Origin: Heterobilharzia americana
Lineage: Eukaryota; Platyhelminthes; Trematoda; Strigeidida; Schistosomatidae
Length of the DNA stretch: 64,000 bases
Assembly: GCA_944470555.2 (NCBI GenBank)
Contig: OX104129.1
Location: forward strand, 65,775,747-65,839,746
Direction of reading: 5' to 3'
Below the pieces are notes generated by a model that saw only the letters and a list, made by a program, of their open reading frames with translations, searched no databases and was not told the DNA's origin. Within the stretch, counting starts at the first letter, position 1. Every line of letters begins with the position of its first letter. This document shows positions 46,811 to 58,252 of the stretch, one piece after another. Position numbers and translations under genes: made by a program.

Positions 46811-47108
46811 TTATCGCCAAATTTTTATAACTCCATCCATTGAAGAAGAGACTAGAAACGCTTGACCTACTTGAAGGATAGTTAGATCAGATATAATGTT
46901 TTTATGACCTTTAGTTGATTCTCGTAATTCTAAACGTCCAGATGTAGGAAATGCAATGCTTGTTGATGATGATTCTGTTGTATTCATTGACATTGGTCTC
47001 TGTGATGATTCCGTGTATACCGTTTTTGTTAGTAGGCTTGGTGTGTCAACACCGGAAGGGGAATTGACTTGTTCAACCAAAACATAAACGTCATTTACAT
47101 CCATCGAC
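46811..47108 (-). CDS. VPS15/PIK3R4-like, last exon
   Basis: Codes the final 98 residues with TAA stop at 46811-46813. The acceptor is TTATTAG ending at 47109; it enters in phase 2, completing an Arg codon with the previous exon. The end, ELRESTKGHKNIISDLTILQ followed by FLVSSSMDGVIKIWR, is the last WD repeat; human VPS15 ends with GHHDIITD...IVTASRDGIVKVWK, a close match. VPS15 is the regulatory subunit of the class III PI3-kinase (VPS34) complex in endosome sorting and autophagy. Confidence 0.88.
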
Positions 47109-47337
47109 CTAATAATAAACAAGATAATAACAATAGTAAGAATTGATTAGTTTGAAGTGATAATCAAACTCTTTTTACAAGAAAGACGTGCAAATATTAG
47201 AGATTCGACACTATAAAAGATAACGGTACCATTGATTAGCTCTACTTGGTATGACATTCTCATGTAAACTATTTATCTTCAGTGAATTTATTATCAAGGT
47301 GTACAGTTGTACTTATAGGTAAGAGTTGGGTAGTATT

Positions 47338-47645
47338 ATTGCTTGTATTATACGGTCGTTGATTGGACCGAATTGATAGGTCTCTATTGGTATGTCGGCT
47401 CCTGTGCGGATGCCTCGATATTACCTTTGTTTTAATTCTAGTAATGATGGATAGTGGCTAGCAGTCGAATCCAGGATGCGCATTTCGTCCAATTTGGGAT
47501 TCATCGGCTGGATGTACCTAGCTCCCAGTGAGTGATGTCCCCACCGGGATTCAAACTCGGGACCGATCGTATCAAACGTCAGAGCGTTATCCACTAGATC
47601 GCCGAGCCACGATAGCCACTTCTTGTGCGACGGTTATAGTTTCAG
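47338..47645 (-). mobile_element. Hammerhead-type SINE (Smα-like), minus copy
   Basis: On the minus strand: tRNA-like part (A box 'tggctcggcgatctagtgg', B box 'gagtttgaatcccgg') at about 47535-47620, then a hammerhead-like segment at 47469-47518, then the family tail. It is the reverse complement of sequence at 47672-48016, making an inverted cluster. Confidence 0.8.
47469..47518 (-). ncRNA. Hammerhead ribozyme relic
   Basis: Minus strand: CAGCCGATGAATCCC, a loop, then GGACGAAATGCGCATCCTG. The conserved CUGANGA core reads CCGATGA (fourth-position U to C), and stem II has an A-C mismatch, so it should be inactive. Stem I (ACATCCAG with CTGGAT) and the tiny stem III are kept. Confidence 0.7.
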
Positions 47646-47649
47646 TATT

Positions 47650-47822
47650 ATTGCTTGTATTAAAGGATGAAATGCGAATCCTGGATTCGACTGCTAGCCA
47701 CTATCCATCATTACTAGAATTAAAACACAGGTAATATCGAGGCATCCGCACAGGAGCCCATATGCCAATAGAGACCTATCAATTCGGTCCAATCAACGAC
47801 CGTATAATACAAGCAATAATGC
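47650..47822 (+). mobile_element. Hammerhead SINE 3' half
   Basis: Begins with the 3' half of the ribozyme (GAAATGCGAATCCTGG) and continues through the family tail 'cactatccatcattactag' and a 100-bp segment that is the reverse complement of 47338-47440. Confidence 0.7.
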
Positions 47823-47825
47823 TAA

Positions 47826-48040
47826 AACTACCCGTCGCACAAGAAGTGCCTATCATGGCTCAGTGGTCTAGTGGATAACGCTCTGACGTTTGATACGATC
47901 GGTCCCGAGCTCGAATCCCGGCGGGGACAATATCACTCACTGGGAGGCAAGTACATCCAGCTGACGAGTCCCAAATAGGGCGAAATGCGCATCCTGAATT
48001 CCACTGCTAGCCACTATCCATCATTACTAAGAGTCAGATA
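47826..48040 (+). mobile_element. Hammerhead-type SINE (Smα-like), plus copy
   Basis: tRNA-like part at about 47855-47930 with A box 'tggctcagtggtctagtgg' and B-box-like 'gctcgaatcccgg', then a hammerhead at 47953-48000 and the tail 'ccactatccatcattacta'. The tRNA-like part supplies a pol III promoter; the element needs a partner reverse transcriptase to move. Confidence 0.85.
47953..48000 (+). ncRNA. Hammerhead ribozyme with intact catalytic core
   Basis: Core CTGACGA fits the CUGANGA consensus, stem II is GTCC/GGGC with one wobble pair, and the GAA core follows. Stem III is the two-pair A-U/U-A stem closed by GCGC, and cleavage would fall after the C of CATC. Stem I (ATCCAG with CTGAAT) has one C-A mismatch. 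Schistosome Smα ribozymes have the same design with C-G as the second stem III pair. Confidence 0.75.
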
Positions 48041-48499
48041 GTTGTTCGGTCAATACATAAGTGGTATTAGTGGTGGTGAGGTTGGTTCAAGCGGACAAGA
48101 CGCCAAAGGAGCTGCTGAGAAAGGAAAAAAGACCTTCAAAGGTGAAATATGAGCCAAGTGCTATCAAAAAAGCATGATATGACGATAATCACAGTGAAAT
48201 ACTCACTGCTTCTTGTGTGTCGGTTCTTTAGGAACGCGTCATCGAACACTACTAGCTTTCGTAGACCAAAGACGAGTAATGATCAACAACGTGGTAAATG
48301 TGAATAAATTATACGATCAAACTATTCAGTTCATCTTCCAAAGTAATGTTTACAGAGATAAGTTGATCTCTGAAAAGTTACATTTTCATCACCTATGAAT
48401 ATCTGAAGCACTAGCTCTACATGGTCAGGAAGTCGAATTCTATATTGGAGAATGTTTTTTGATACCTCTGTAGTTACGGTGTTCTTGAAGTACGTGGAC

Positions 48500-49110
48500 G
48501 ATATAGCTGAAAACACTTGCAACGTGCAGTCTTGTGGACAAGTTGGGAATGTTCAGGATGCATTTCTCAACACCCAAACGCGAACGGATGCCTCCAAACT
48601 GGTCTATGTTGATACCTCGTTTGACAATAAGTGTACTGCTGTGTTCTACTATATGACTGTGAAACATAGCCATTGAAGGTAGAGAGGATGAGAAGGCTTT
48701 AGCTATTCGACCACCTCTGTTGTAGCAGTGGTCATGTGTCGTGGATCCACCACGTAAGTGATTCAGCAGTTATACGTAAAGTCGCAGACACAAGAGGTCA
48801 GTTAGCTGATTAGTTAAACCCTCATTGACCTACGTGGTTGGAACATGTTAAGCACGCCTTTTCAATGTCTACCCCAAAGTGTGATGTTAACTAAAGTAGG
48901 ATCCGGTCAAAAAAGGTTGAATTTGCTTGAAATAAGACGACATCAGTTGGGGAAGCCTCTGATTGCTGGTTAAGTTGCATACAGAATTGTAGACTTTTCA
49001 GTTGAGTTTCGTGTGACAACAGAAATCTGCGACCGGAGAGTCGACGTGATATGACTCCGAATCGATTGTACTGGCGCAGATGCATGCACGTCGTATAAGA
49101 GAGTTATATC
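48500..49110 (+). mobile_element. Degenerate RTE family A fragment
   Basis: Plus-strand matches, in order, to 40500-41240 of the better copy: 'atgactgtgaaacatagccattgaagg', 'gagaaggcttt', 'gtggttggaacatgtta' and the end 'gtactggcgcagatgcatgcac'. Frames are destroyed. Confidence 0.65.
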
Positions 49111-50986
49111 AGATTTTGCGATTTGCTCTATCCATTCACCTTTTTCCCCGATGCCTTTCGGTTGTGCGACTTAATTTCCCTTGTCCTTCATTTTGTCACT
49201 TCTTTTGTGACCTTGAAGTAATGCTACATCCCAAGTATATACTGAGTGACTGGTCTTGGCCGTGTTAATACACTTTTCAGTTAACTTTATTTCCGATTGT
49301 ATATTTCACTTTGATTAACATCACTAATTATGTCTCTCTTTTTTTAATAACAATTGATCGATATTTCAACTCTTGAGATCAATTCTTCCAATGACTCCCT
49401 CTGCATTCCTTCATTTTCTCACTACTACTACCACCGTATCTATTGTGCGCATATCGACTGGGTAACTTCTTAGAAAAGTAATCTGATTTATTGCCATCTA
49501 AAAATGCTCAATAATAAAAAAACTTCTTTGCATGAAAAAACCTTGTTCTGTTTATTTGTGAACAAATAGGTATGTTTCATTTGTTGTATAAAACTTTCGT
49601 AGATGTCACATAGTGTATTTAATGGGGAGGAGTTTTCACACTGTGTATACGTAGTTTGAAAAAGATCAGTCAGTCACAACACACTTAGCGAATAAAAGTA
49701 CCACGAAATAATAATGATACGATTGCTCATACGTATAAGATACTTCATTATTTAGGCCATACAGTTCCCATAAGAATTCCAGGGTATATGTTTAAAAGTG
49801 TCGAGATTTACGCATACAACAGCGGTTGTCCTAGAATGAGCAGTGCGGTATGTGGTTACACACTTTTGCTTAATGGGTGTTAATAAAATTTCGAGACGTG
49901 CTTCACTGAAAATATCCGGAATACTGTATACTAATCGTTAGTCAATGTAGAACTACACATAACCTAAGCTCATTTCCAATTGAGTAGCAAATCAGCTGAA
50001 AATTGAAGTGAATAAGGAAGATATTGAGGTTGTTCATTTGCTAGACCAAAGTAAGAAGTAAAATGCCATACACTGGTTGTTTTCAAGCAACGCCATCTAC
50101 TTTCAACGGAGATCATCTTTGTTCTCCAGGAAAAATGATCTTACTAGCTTTCATAATCTAATCAGACTAGCAGATTAATACCACCATACTAAGTATTTAC
50201 CAAATATGTTTCCGATTTCCGTTGTTCGAATTATTATTATTATTTTTCCATTGGGTTCCCAGTGGAACATAGGGCTTCAGTAGCACGCCTCCACTGCACT
50301 CTGCTATCTGCAGTCTTTTGATGGCCGACGTAAAGATGTCCTTTGTAGTTTCGTCCTTCAGTTCAGTTTCTGTTTGGGTGTTGAACTTCAACTGCGGTCT
50401 ATCATCAACTTTTTTGAAGACTTTCAACTTGATTTGCAAGGTTCCTTGCACTAGATAATGGTCTAAACGTATATCTGCTCCCCATCTTGATCTGATCTTG
50501 TGTCCAGTAAGCTGCGTCTCCACTTTCTTCATATTGAGATGAAGTCGATTTTCAGTGCATCCATCTGGTGAAATCGAATCCATGGATATCCTTATGTTTG
50601 AACACAGTGCATCCGACCACCGAATCGTTGAATGCGCAGAAATCTGCAAACAGTTCTCCATTCTCGTTCATCATTTCACCGAATGCTTCTCGACCCATGA
50701 TGAGTTCTCTTCCTGTGTTGTCTGCTCTCAGTTCGGCATTCATGTTAGCCACTAGAATTTTGATGTCGCAGTCGCCAACTGGAGTCTTGTCTAGTACATC
50801 ATCAGTATCAACATAGGACCAGGCATTACTGCGTAACGGTCCGAGTTGCCACACCTCATATCAGCACATCAAGTAAAAAGGTAGTGAGGTGAAGGATGAA
50901 GATAAGTGAATGCAGTCAAAAGAAATATAAAGTATGAGAAGAAAGGAAAGAGGAGTGACAAAATAGTGAGATTCGGTATAGCGTTG

Positions 50987-51553
50987 TTAAGATGAGGATA
51001 ATGTGTGTATACATCTGCGCCACTGACTTCGGTTCTGAGCCATATCACCTAGGGTCTCCAACCACTGGTTCCTCTTGTCCCGTGGACCCCAACCACCTAG
51101 TCTGCATCGTCCTACATGGCTTAAACCAACAGTCAGAGACTTCATACATTGGTGCCATGTTTTAGTCTGGCCACCTCGGGCCTTTTTCCAGCCTGAACCC
51201 ACCTCAGCCAACATTGTGTGACGAGGCAATCGGTGACTAGGCATACGTAGTACGTGTCCCAACCATCTCAGTCGATGAAGGTTCACAACCTCGTCGACTG
51301 ACTTACCTCTTCTCCCTAAAACTCTACACCTAACTTCTGCATTACTCACATGGTGACACCACGGAATACGTCCTATACTACGAAGGCAACGGTGGTCAAA
51401 TACCTGAAACCTTCTCATGTCTTCCACTTTCAATGGCCATGTTTCACAGCCATACAGTAGAACAGAGCGGACTGCTGTGCAGTACACGCGACCCTTAATA
51501 GACAAACGAATATCACGGCGGCGCCATAGGTGGCGCAAATTGGCAAAAGCCAA
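50987..51553 (-). pseudogene. RTE family A reverse transcriptase C-terminal region
   Basis: 188 codons: SIKGRVYCTAVRSVLLYGCE, FDHRCLRSIGRIPW, RLRWLGHVLRMP and GGQTKTWHQCMKSLTVGL, ending RRCIHTLSSS and stop, the same terminus as the copy at 41251. It is out of frame with the main reverse-transcriptase frame by the 1-bp deletion near 51600. Confidence 0.88.
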
Positions 51554-51591
51554 TCGAGCCTTTTGTATCCGTGCAGAAATCTCATCGGCAA

Positions 51592-53211
51592 CTAACCCAC
51601 CGGGTTGATCCTACTTCCCAGGTAAGTGAAGTGGTCAACACACTCAACCACTTCACTCTCTATTGTTAACCGCGGTACCGCTGAAGACCAGTCCTGGAGC
51701 AAAAATTTGCATTTGGGTGGTGAAAATCGCATCCCAAACATTCTCAAATTCCCACTCAAAGTGTTCAGCATCTTGTCAGCGTCTTCACCTAACAGGACTA
51801 TGTCATCTGCATATTCTAGATCTAAGGAAAATTCACCTGTGATCCGGTCAACGTCTTTGTAATTAGGTGACGAGAGGGAAACCTCCATAAGAATATCTAT
51901 GATAAAATTAAATAAGAATGGGGATAGTGGGCATCCTTGACGGACACCACTTGATGAGTATAGCTCCCTGGACAACTCACCATAGGCTCTAACATGCCCA
52001 CAAGTGTTCGAGTAGAGAGCTTTCAATAAGGTGATGTACTTACTAGGCACGCCTTTCAGTGACAGACACTGCCATAAGACTTCTCGATCAACGGAGTCAA
52101 ATGCCGCCTTCAGGTCGAGAAATACAGCTATTGTCGGGCGTCTGTAAGCATGCCTATGTTCCAGGACCTGGCGCAGTGTGAATATTTGGTCGATACATCC
52201 ACGGCCAGGTCTAAAGCCTGCCTGGTTTTCTCGGGCTTGCTGTTCCCGAGCTCCACTCAGGCGTCGGAGAATTATAGAACTTAGGATCTTAGACACTATG
52301 TTTGTCAGGCTGATTCCTCTGTGGTTATCACAAGAGGACTTCTCGCCTTTCTTGAAGACTGGGATGATGAGTGACTTAGACCAGTCGGAGGGGATCGTAT
52401 TTGATTCCCATATACTGGCTAACACTTCCGTTAGCCTGACTAAGAGAACTCTACCACCATTCTTGTATACCTCAGCAGGTAGTCCGTCTGGTCCTGCTGC
52501 CCTTCCCCGTTTCAGGCTACCTACCGCTTTCTCAACTTCTTCTAGTGTTGGGGGACCTGTCTCTATGTCCCATTCAGGGTCCGACTGGATAGCGGGCAGC
52601 GCAATGGTGGCTGGAGGCCAGTTAAACTGTTCCTCAAAGTGTTCTGCCCATCGTCCCAGTCGCCTTCCCTGCGAGTGAATCGCCGATCCGTCCTTCTCCG
52701 CTATAACCTCACTAACTGTTGTTGACCATTTCCCCCCAGTCTCCTTAATAAGTCTAAATAACTGTCTACTGTTACCGATCGCCGCTGCCTTTTCCATCTC
52801 TTTAGCCTTTGCTGCCCACCACTGTTCACGATCGTTGCGCAGACTTTTCGTCAGTTTATTTTTAAGTTGCGCTCGCTCTTCATTGTACTCAGAGCCTGCA
52901 GGGATGCATTCACGTGCATCCATTAGTTTGGAAGAAGCTGCTGATATCCACTGGCTCTTTTTAGCCATTATCTTGGAGTCGGCTACAGTCTCCAGTGCTG
53001 CTTTTACAGTAGACTGAAGATGGCACCAAGCTTCTTCTGGATGAGTGACAGTCTTTTGTTCCGATAACTGCCTAGCCAACTTCTCACTGAACACGGCTTT
53101 GGTGTTTTCGTTGTCCAGCAGAACTCGTAGTGGTTTTGTTGCCAAATTTTTTCTACGTCCATTGAGACGCAGGCATATACGTGCTCGGACCAACGCATGA
53201 TCGCTGTCCAA
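51592..53211 (-). pseudogene. RTE family A reverse transcriptase, main frame
   Basis: 539 codons with all palm motifs: RGRAAGPDGLPAEVYK, NHRGISLTNIVSKILSSI, QAGFRPGRGCIDQIF, FLDLKAAFDSVDREV, GVRQGCPLSPFLFNFI and the active site EYADDIVLLGED. It stops at 51592 because of a 1-bp deletion relative to the copy at 39257 (near 51600). The start codon shown is only the frame limit. Confidence 0.9.
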
Positions 53212-53960
53212 ACACGTACTCCAGAAGGAGCGGCAGTCCTCCAGCGATGACTAATAGCAATGTGGTCTATCTGTGTCCATCGCTGAGTCGAGCTCGGTGG
53301 ACGCCAGGTCAGACAGTGCCTTTCTTTATGTCTGAAATTTGTGCTGGCTAAAAATAGGCGGTTATCTGAGCATAGTTGTAATAGGCGATCACCGTTATCT
53401 GTACGTTCAGCTGGGATTCCGAAAGTGCCACCTAAGTGCCTTTCTGCCTCACTCAGTCTACCCACCTGTGCGTTGAGGTCACCTGCAACAACCACTACGT
53501 CCGAACGTTTGGCTTTCGAGAGGAGGTTAGACAGTTTATGGTAGAACTCGTCCTTCACTTCATCCGAACTACAGTCAGTGGGTGCGTAAGCAGAGATTAC
53601 AAAGAGACAACGGCGAGTCTCACTATTCCTTTTAGTTCTCACTGTGCCGTTCAGCCTCATAGCGCAGAGGCGACTATCAACTGGGATCCAGTCTAGTAGT
53701 GAGTTTTCTGCCCTGGTGCTTAATGCTATACCTACACCTGCAAGACCACGAGAGCTAGCTATCGAATCTCCAGAAACTCGAAGGGTGAATTTTGCAGATT
53801 CACCAGATTGGTCAGGAGAGGTCAGGTGAATAACCACACTTGGGTCCTGTATGCGTGTCTCACAAACACAGCACACATCCATGCCCGAGTTGCTAGAGTC
53901 TTTGCCAACGAAGCCTGTTGGCCAATTTGACGGAGGGTGCGGACATTGAAGGCTCCAATA
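53004..53960 (-). pseudogene. RTE family A endonuclease domain
   Basis: APE-type endonuclease. NVRTLRQIGQQASLAKTLA (about 53955-53900) lies one frame away from VCCVCETRIQDPSVVIHL (catalytic-Glu motif CETR) at 53880, so a frameshift lies near 53900. Then come YAPTDCSSDEVKDEFYHKL, VVAGDLNAQVG (catalytic Asp/Asn), TNFRHKERHCLTWRPP and QIDHIAISHRW (catalytic D and H near the end). A second shift near 53240 separates it from the reverse transcriptase frame. Such endonucleases nick target DNA to prime reverse transcription. Confidence 0.85.
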
Positions 53961-55679
53961 TGTAATTTGGAGCGTGGTTTAAGGAGACCAGGGATGCTGT
54001 TCTGTGGACTCAGATCGTTGTCGAAGGCTGCAGAGGTAGGAGAAATTGAAGATGATGCAGCATCATTAATTAAGAGACGTGAAGGAAGATTAGAAGGTAA
54101 TGATGGAGGAGGAGGATAGCAGTCAGAAGAAACTTGGGTGCTGACAGAGTTGTGAGGGCGGTTGACACTTCCCGGCTGCCCACACCGTGGAAGGCTATTT
54201 CTTCTTAAGGTACCTGAAAGAGATTTGTGTGACCGCAGAGCCCATCGGACATCTGCTTGAGGCCTGTCACACCCAGCCTTTTGAGTATGATTATTTTGAA
54301 CTTTTGTATTTTTGGGGCCGGATGGTCGAAAGGAAACGACAAGTGAACCAACACCGCCGGCCCGGCAGACCGTGGGGCGTGGTGGGGCCGACCTTTTCTA
54401 ACCCCCCCTTCCACTGAGAAGGCAGCATCAGCATGGCACTGCTGGTCATCCAAGGGAAACACCTTACTGCTGTCACACCCCATCCAGCTAGCAGCAGTAC
54501 GACTTCGCCCTCAGACCCCCATCATAGTGTAGCAATTTACACTATAACGGTAACTGCTTTTCGTCTAACCACTACCCAACAGACCTTTCTGGTATGGTAG
54601 GACCTCGAGGGAACAAGCGTTCCACCAGCATAGCTCGTTGGGTCATTGTGATATGCAAGACCGACCACCACGTCAAGGTAGCAGCTATCGGTCGGTCTAG
54701 TATTGATCGCAGTTATTTGTAGAATTCCTCCTTCTTCTCTTCATCTGCATTATTTGTAGTTGCGTAGCGTAGCGTTGTATGATTGTGACTTTCCTTCCTT
54801 TCCTGTTGAATCCATCTTGCTATCATGATCCTGATCCTGGAGGAGATTGGTTCCTACCGCATGAGAGAGTCTTCGATGCTCTCGGGGACATCATGATAAC
54901 CACTCGAAAACTCAGTGTGCTCGTGGTTGTCGTCTGGGTGACAATATTAGAATAGATCATTAACTCTCCAATTAAGAGTTTGGAGAGTCCACCTCCATTC
55001 CATCTGCTTTCGCAGATTCCTCGCACTTCTATGCCATACCTCCTCATCTCTTTCGCAATCTGGACAGCCTTGGTAGGTTCATACATGGTGCAGACATTCC
55101 ATGTCCCCATCCTTACTTTCGGTTTCATCGAGAGAAAACACATGGGCCGACTGGCTTCCCGAAGGCTTTCACCAACCGGCGTCATTTCGTCTCCCGATTC
55201 CAGCGAGGAATAAGTTTGTTTTCGTTTTATATTTTCTTTGTGCTTTGAAGTTTGTTTAGCGATTGGGTTGGTTTTACGGGGTAGGGTTGCTAGCTTTATG
55301 CCGAAGCTTCCCTCTTTATCCGGGCTTAGGGCCGGCTAGTAACTAGTGAACTAGTTAACCAGGCGAGGTTCCGTTGTTCGAAAGTCATAATAAATTAAAA
55401 TAATTTATTTTGACTCTGAATTCAACTGCATAATCAACCTAGATTAAAAGTATCTTCATAATGAAACAACACGTTTTATAAGCGACTAAGCAATAATACT
55501 ATTTGAAGCTGATTTTTATCACAAATTGGTATCAACTGAACCGGCAATGATAAACAAGAGGAGTAGCAGATATATCTGTTTCGCGCAGTTCTGAAGTCCT
55601 TCAATAAACCGTAGTCCCTATGGGGAAGTATTTAATATCCATGACTTTCAATAGCCAGCTAACTGATATTGCATCACAA

Positions 55680-55850
55680 AGTGGAGCTGTAGCCCACTAG
55701 ATAAGGTAGTTGATCTCCAGGCAGCGGGTTGCGACCCCGCTCCACCCAACGAGGTGTGGGCAGATAGATAGTATCATTAGCCCTCACACAATAGGCGTGG
55801 GTCATTAGCTATTGCAAGAACGTGGACATAATTGCTGAGCACATTTGCAT
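55680..55850 (+). mobile_element. tRNA-derived SINE, family E copy 3
   Basis: tRNA-like part 'tgtagcccactagataaggtag' with B-box-like 'gggttgcgaccccgc', then body 'gtgggcagatagatagtatc' and 'ggcgtgggtcattagctattgc', matching copies at 33415 and 36040. Confidence 0.6.
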
Positions 55851-56396
55851 TGCATCATAAAAGCTATGTTCAAAGTCATCAAAGTGAAAGGAAATTGTTT
55901 CTGATTCACTATTTTGTAAGTGTAAACAAGCTTTGGTTCATCGATATCTAATTCTCAACTAGTAGGCTATGGATCCGAATTCCGTATCAACTATCTTGAT
56001 TCGAGAGACCAAACAGTATCGTCAAGCCTTATATAAGTATGTTGTATAATCTAGTACACGTGGTTACTGATACCCATTCAGTATGTATCATTGGTTAGTT
56101 CAGCTTGTCCAACAACAACAACATAGAGTAAATAGAACTTTGATTATTAGCGTGAAGCTGTGGTTAAGTGCTTTAGGTGTTCCAATTTCAGTCAGCTTCC
56201 AAACCTCGATGGAGTTTAAATTTGTGATTTGTCGCGTGAAAGTTGAATACATAAACTGATGAGCCATAACTCCGCACTTAAATACGCAGACTGAAAAAAC
56301 AATATACCTTTGATGATTTTAGGCTGTTACACTTAGAATATATGTATCATTGTAATGTGGTATAGTTTAAAGATAACATTAGCCAAACTAACTTAC

Positions 56397-56818
56397 CGAT
56401 ATGTTACTTTCGGTGGAAGAGCTTCTTCATCATTGCCAGCCCACACTAAGACACAAGAGTCCTCAGGTCTCCTAAAATCCCAATAACGCAAACGTGCATC
56501 GTTACCACCGGCCAATATAGCTGGTAAATGACCAGCTTGAGGATTGAGTTTAAAATATTCATTAGACGCCATCATATTCTTGTTAGGTAGACATAAAATA
56601 GCTCGAACTGACCGGTGTGGTAAGGAGCTGTCAAGAATAAGTGGTGTCCCATTTCCTGGTTGAGCCCATGTAGATGCTAAACAGCCTGTACTGCGTACTG
56701 GCGGAAGAGAACCAGGCAATCCATAGTTACATGATGATATAGCTGCAGATGATGCCGTTGCAGAGGACTCTAAATCCCAGATAGTTACTTCATTATGATG
56801 GTCGGTAGCTGCTATTAT
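56397..56818 (-). CDS. VPS15/PIK3R4-like, third recognised exon
   Basis: 140 codons plus two bases, acceptor TTTGTAG ending at 56819 and donor GTAAGT at 56391-56396. Starts IIAATDHHNEVTIWDLES, a WD repeat equal to AAVQGNNEVSMWDMETG of human VPS15, and later has HLPAILAGGNDARLRYWDFR, equal to the ILTAGSDMKIRFWDL repeat. Phase 0 in, phase 2 out. The ORF proper extends 33 codons upstream of the first start-like codon at 56719, as exon sequence. Confidence 0.9.
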
Positions 56819-56959
56819 CTACAAATAGCAAAATTTCCTCAATTAGATTTTGCTAACATCAGTGTTCATCAATCAATATAAACAAGGTTAGATGATTTAT
56901 ACACAAAATAAATCTTTCTCAGGGTCTCAAAAAACTAATACCTATCATAACCCAATTGT

Positions 56960-57270
56960 ATGTCGTTCCCCTTACAGTTGTTTAAATCGATTGGTATGGT
57001 GATAAAGACAATGAGTGTAGGTGCATCTCAACCATATTACCTAGAGTCTCCAACCACCGATTTCGCTTGTCACGAGGATTCCAACCGAGAAATCTACATT
57101 TCCCTACACAGCTCAAATCAAAGATTTCATAAATTGATGACATCTCGCCTGGTCATCTTTTGACTTTTTTCCAGCTCAAATCTACTTCAGCTAACAATAT
57201 GCGACGAGGTAGCTGGTGATTAGAAATGGAAAAGGCATGTTTTGAAGACTAGCACAATAAGTGATTGTCA
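56960..57270 (-). mobile_element. Degenerate RTE family A fragment
   Basis: Matches the order of 51025-51260: 'tagagtctccaaccaccga', 'cttgtcacgaggattccaacc', 'tttttccagctcaaatctac' and 'atgcgacgaggtagctggtgatta'. Decayed, in the intron of the VPS15-like gene. Confidence 0.65.
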
Positions 57271-57409
57271 CCTCAGCTAACCTGATCACTAATCTTTGAG
57301 TACTAGTTTATCTGGCCTTCTTGCTCTTCCTCATTTCAGGTTGCTTATAGCGCTTATGTAACCGGAAAGGAAATATCAGAGATTCACACACAAGGAGACA
57401 AGTGAAATG

Positions 57410-57545
57410 ACTCCTAGCGGAGTCATGGGTGTGCACTACTGGGGAGTCCCATACTAGGATGAAACAGCTGTCCAGTGCTCCCAGTGAATGATGAATACCA
57501 ACCTGAAATGAATAAATAAATCCCCACAAACCTCCAGATAGGAAA
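57410..57545 (+). mobile_element. SINE family D, 3' fragment
   Basis: 'gggagtcccatactaggatgaaac', 'agctgtccagtgct' and the tail 'aataaataaatccccacaaacc' match the end of the family D copies at 59165-59560 and 60884-61255. Confidence 0.6.
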
Positions 57546-58252
57546 AAACACTGTAAGAAACAAGTTACCTGATCTCTAGATACTTTCCAATCTTCCGTTA
57601 TCCACTTGAAGTCTGAATGTGACAGAGATTGAGTCTCGAACTGTCACTGAAGTTTAGATCGTTGTAATTTACCCTAATAGAGTAGAGTAACGGCTGTCAA
57701 TGATTCATCACCCGAAGTATTTGGAAGTTATTATAAGATAAGGTGTGAGGGTCAGATATGATTTCCTATAATTGATTTCTGTTGTTGGTTATTAAACTTT
57801 ACAAATAATAAACAAAATATCCTTGTTAGTTTCATAGAAGAATTAGATTGACCAACGCATTTTTATAAGATCGTAGATCTCAATAAACATTCGACCTTAA
57901 CTTGTACTCTGGGACGAGAAACCTGTGCATCAGAAAGACTTAAGACCTCATAGAAGGTGCTCACCAATTCCTACCACATCCTCGAACATATACATATATG
58001 CGTCTGATAATAATCGTTATCTGAATACGAAGACCACATCAGACTTCTTATAAAAGTGTCTCAGTAAAAGAATGTCTGGCAGGTAAATGATATCAGACGT
58101 TGTATGGAATTATACTTTGAGGTACAATGGCAGCATAATGGAATGCAACTGCTTAATAAACTAAAAATTGCTTCAAACTATTTGTGAAGACTATTCATGC
58201 AACCTGTAATATTTTATTTCATTATCATGAGTTAGTAAAATTGATAACTTAC

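Larger units (their letters stand above)
50797..54694 (-). mobile_element. RTE family A element, near full length (3.9 kb)
   Basis: Inserted in the family B element with target duplication GTCTAGTA (50789-50796 and 54695-54702); the interrupted sequence matches the uninterrupted one at about 32008. It has a 5' leader of about 0.8 kb with a GC-rich part, an ORF region 53960-50987, and a 3' end with a short GAT-type tail at the left. The ORF is broken in at least three places. Confidence 0.9.
50231..55368 (-). mobile_element. RTE family B element, internally deleted, hosting family A
   Basis: The two outer pieces (50231-50796 and 54695-55368) form one family B element of about 1.24 kb. The exact 14-bp repeat TTCCGTTGTTCGAA flanks it (50217-50230 and 55369-55382). 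Near 50318 it jumps from the 3' end to sequence equal to about 31531 of the long copy, so roughly 2 kb of reverse transcriptase is missing. It is a non-autonomous deletion derivative that moved as such or lost the part later. The endonuclease frame 50552-50854 (DIKILVANMNAELRADN) remains. Confidence 0.85.
47109..56396 (-). other. 9.3-kb intron of the VPS15-like gene
   Basis: Donor GTAAGT (56391-56396) and acceptor at 47109-47110 give a consistent phase 2 join. Inside are the hammerhead SINE cluster, degenerate RTE pieces, and an RTE family A copy nested in family B. The stretches 48040-48500, 49160-50216 and 55850-56396 contain no recognised feature. Confidence 0.8.

Noticed and set aside
47855..47930. 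Functional tRNA gene
   Set aside because: A and B boxes are present, but the cloverleaf is imperfect and the segment is fused to the hammerhead SINE, so it is a SINE head. The same holds for 61075-61150 and 33420-33490.
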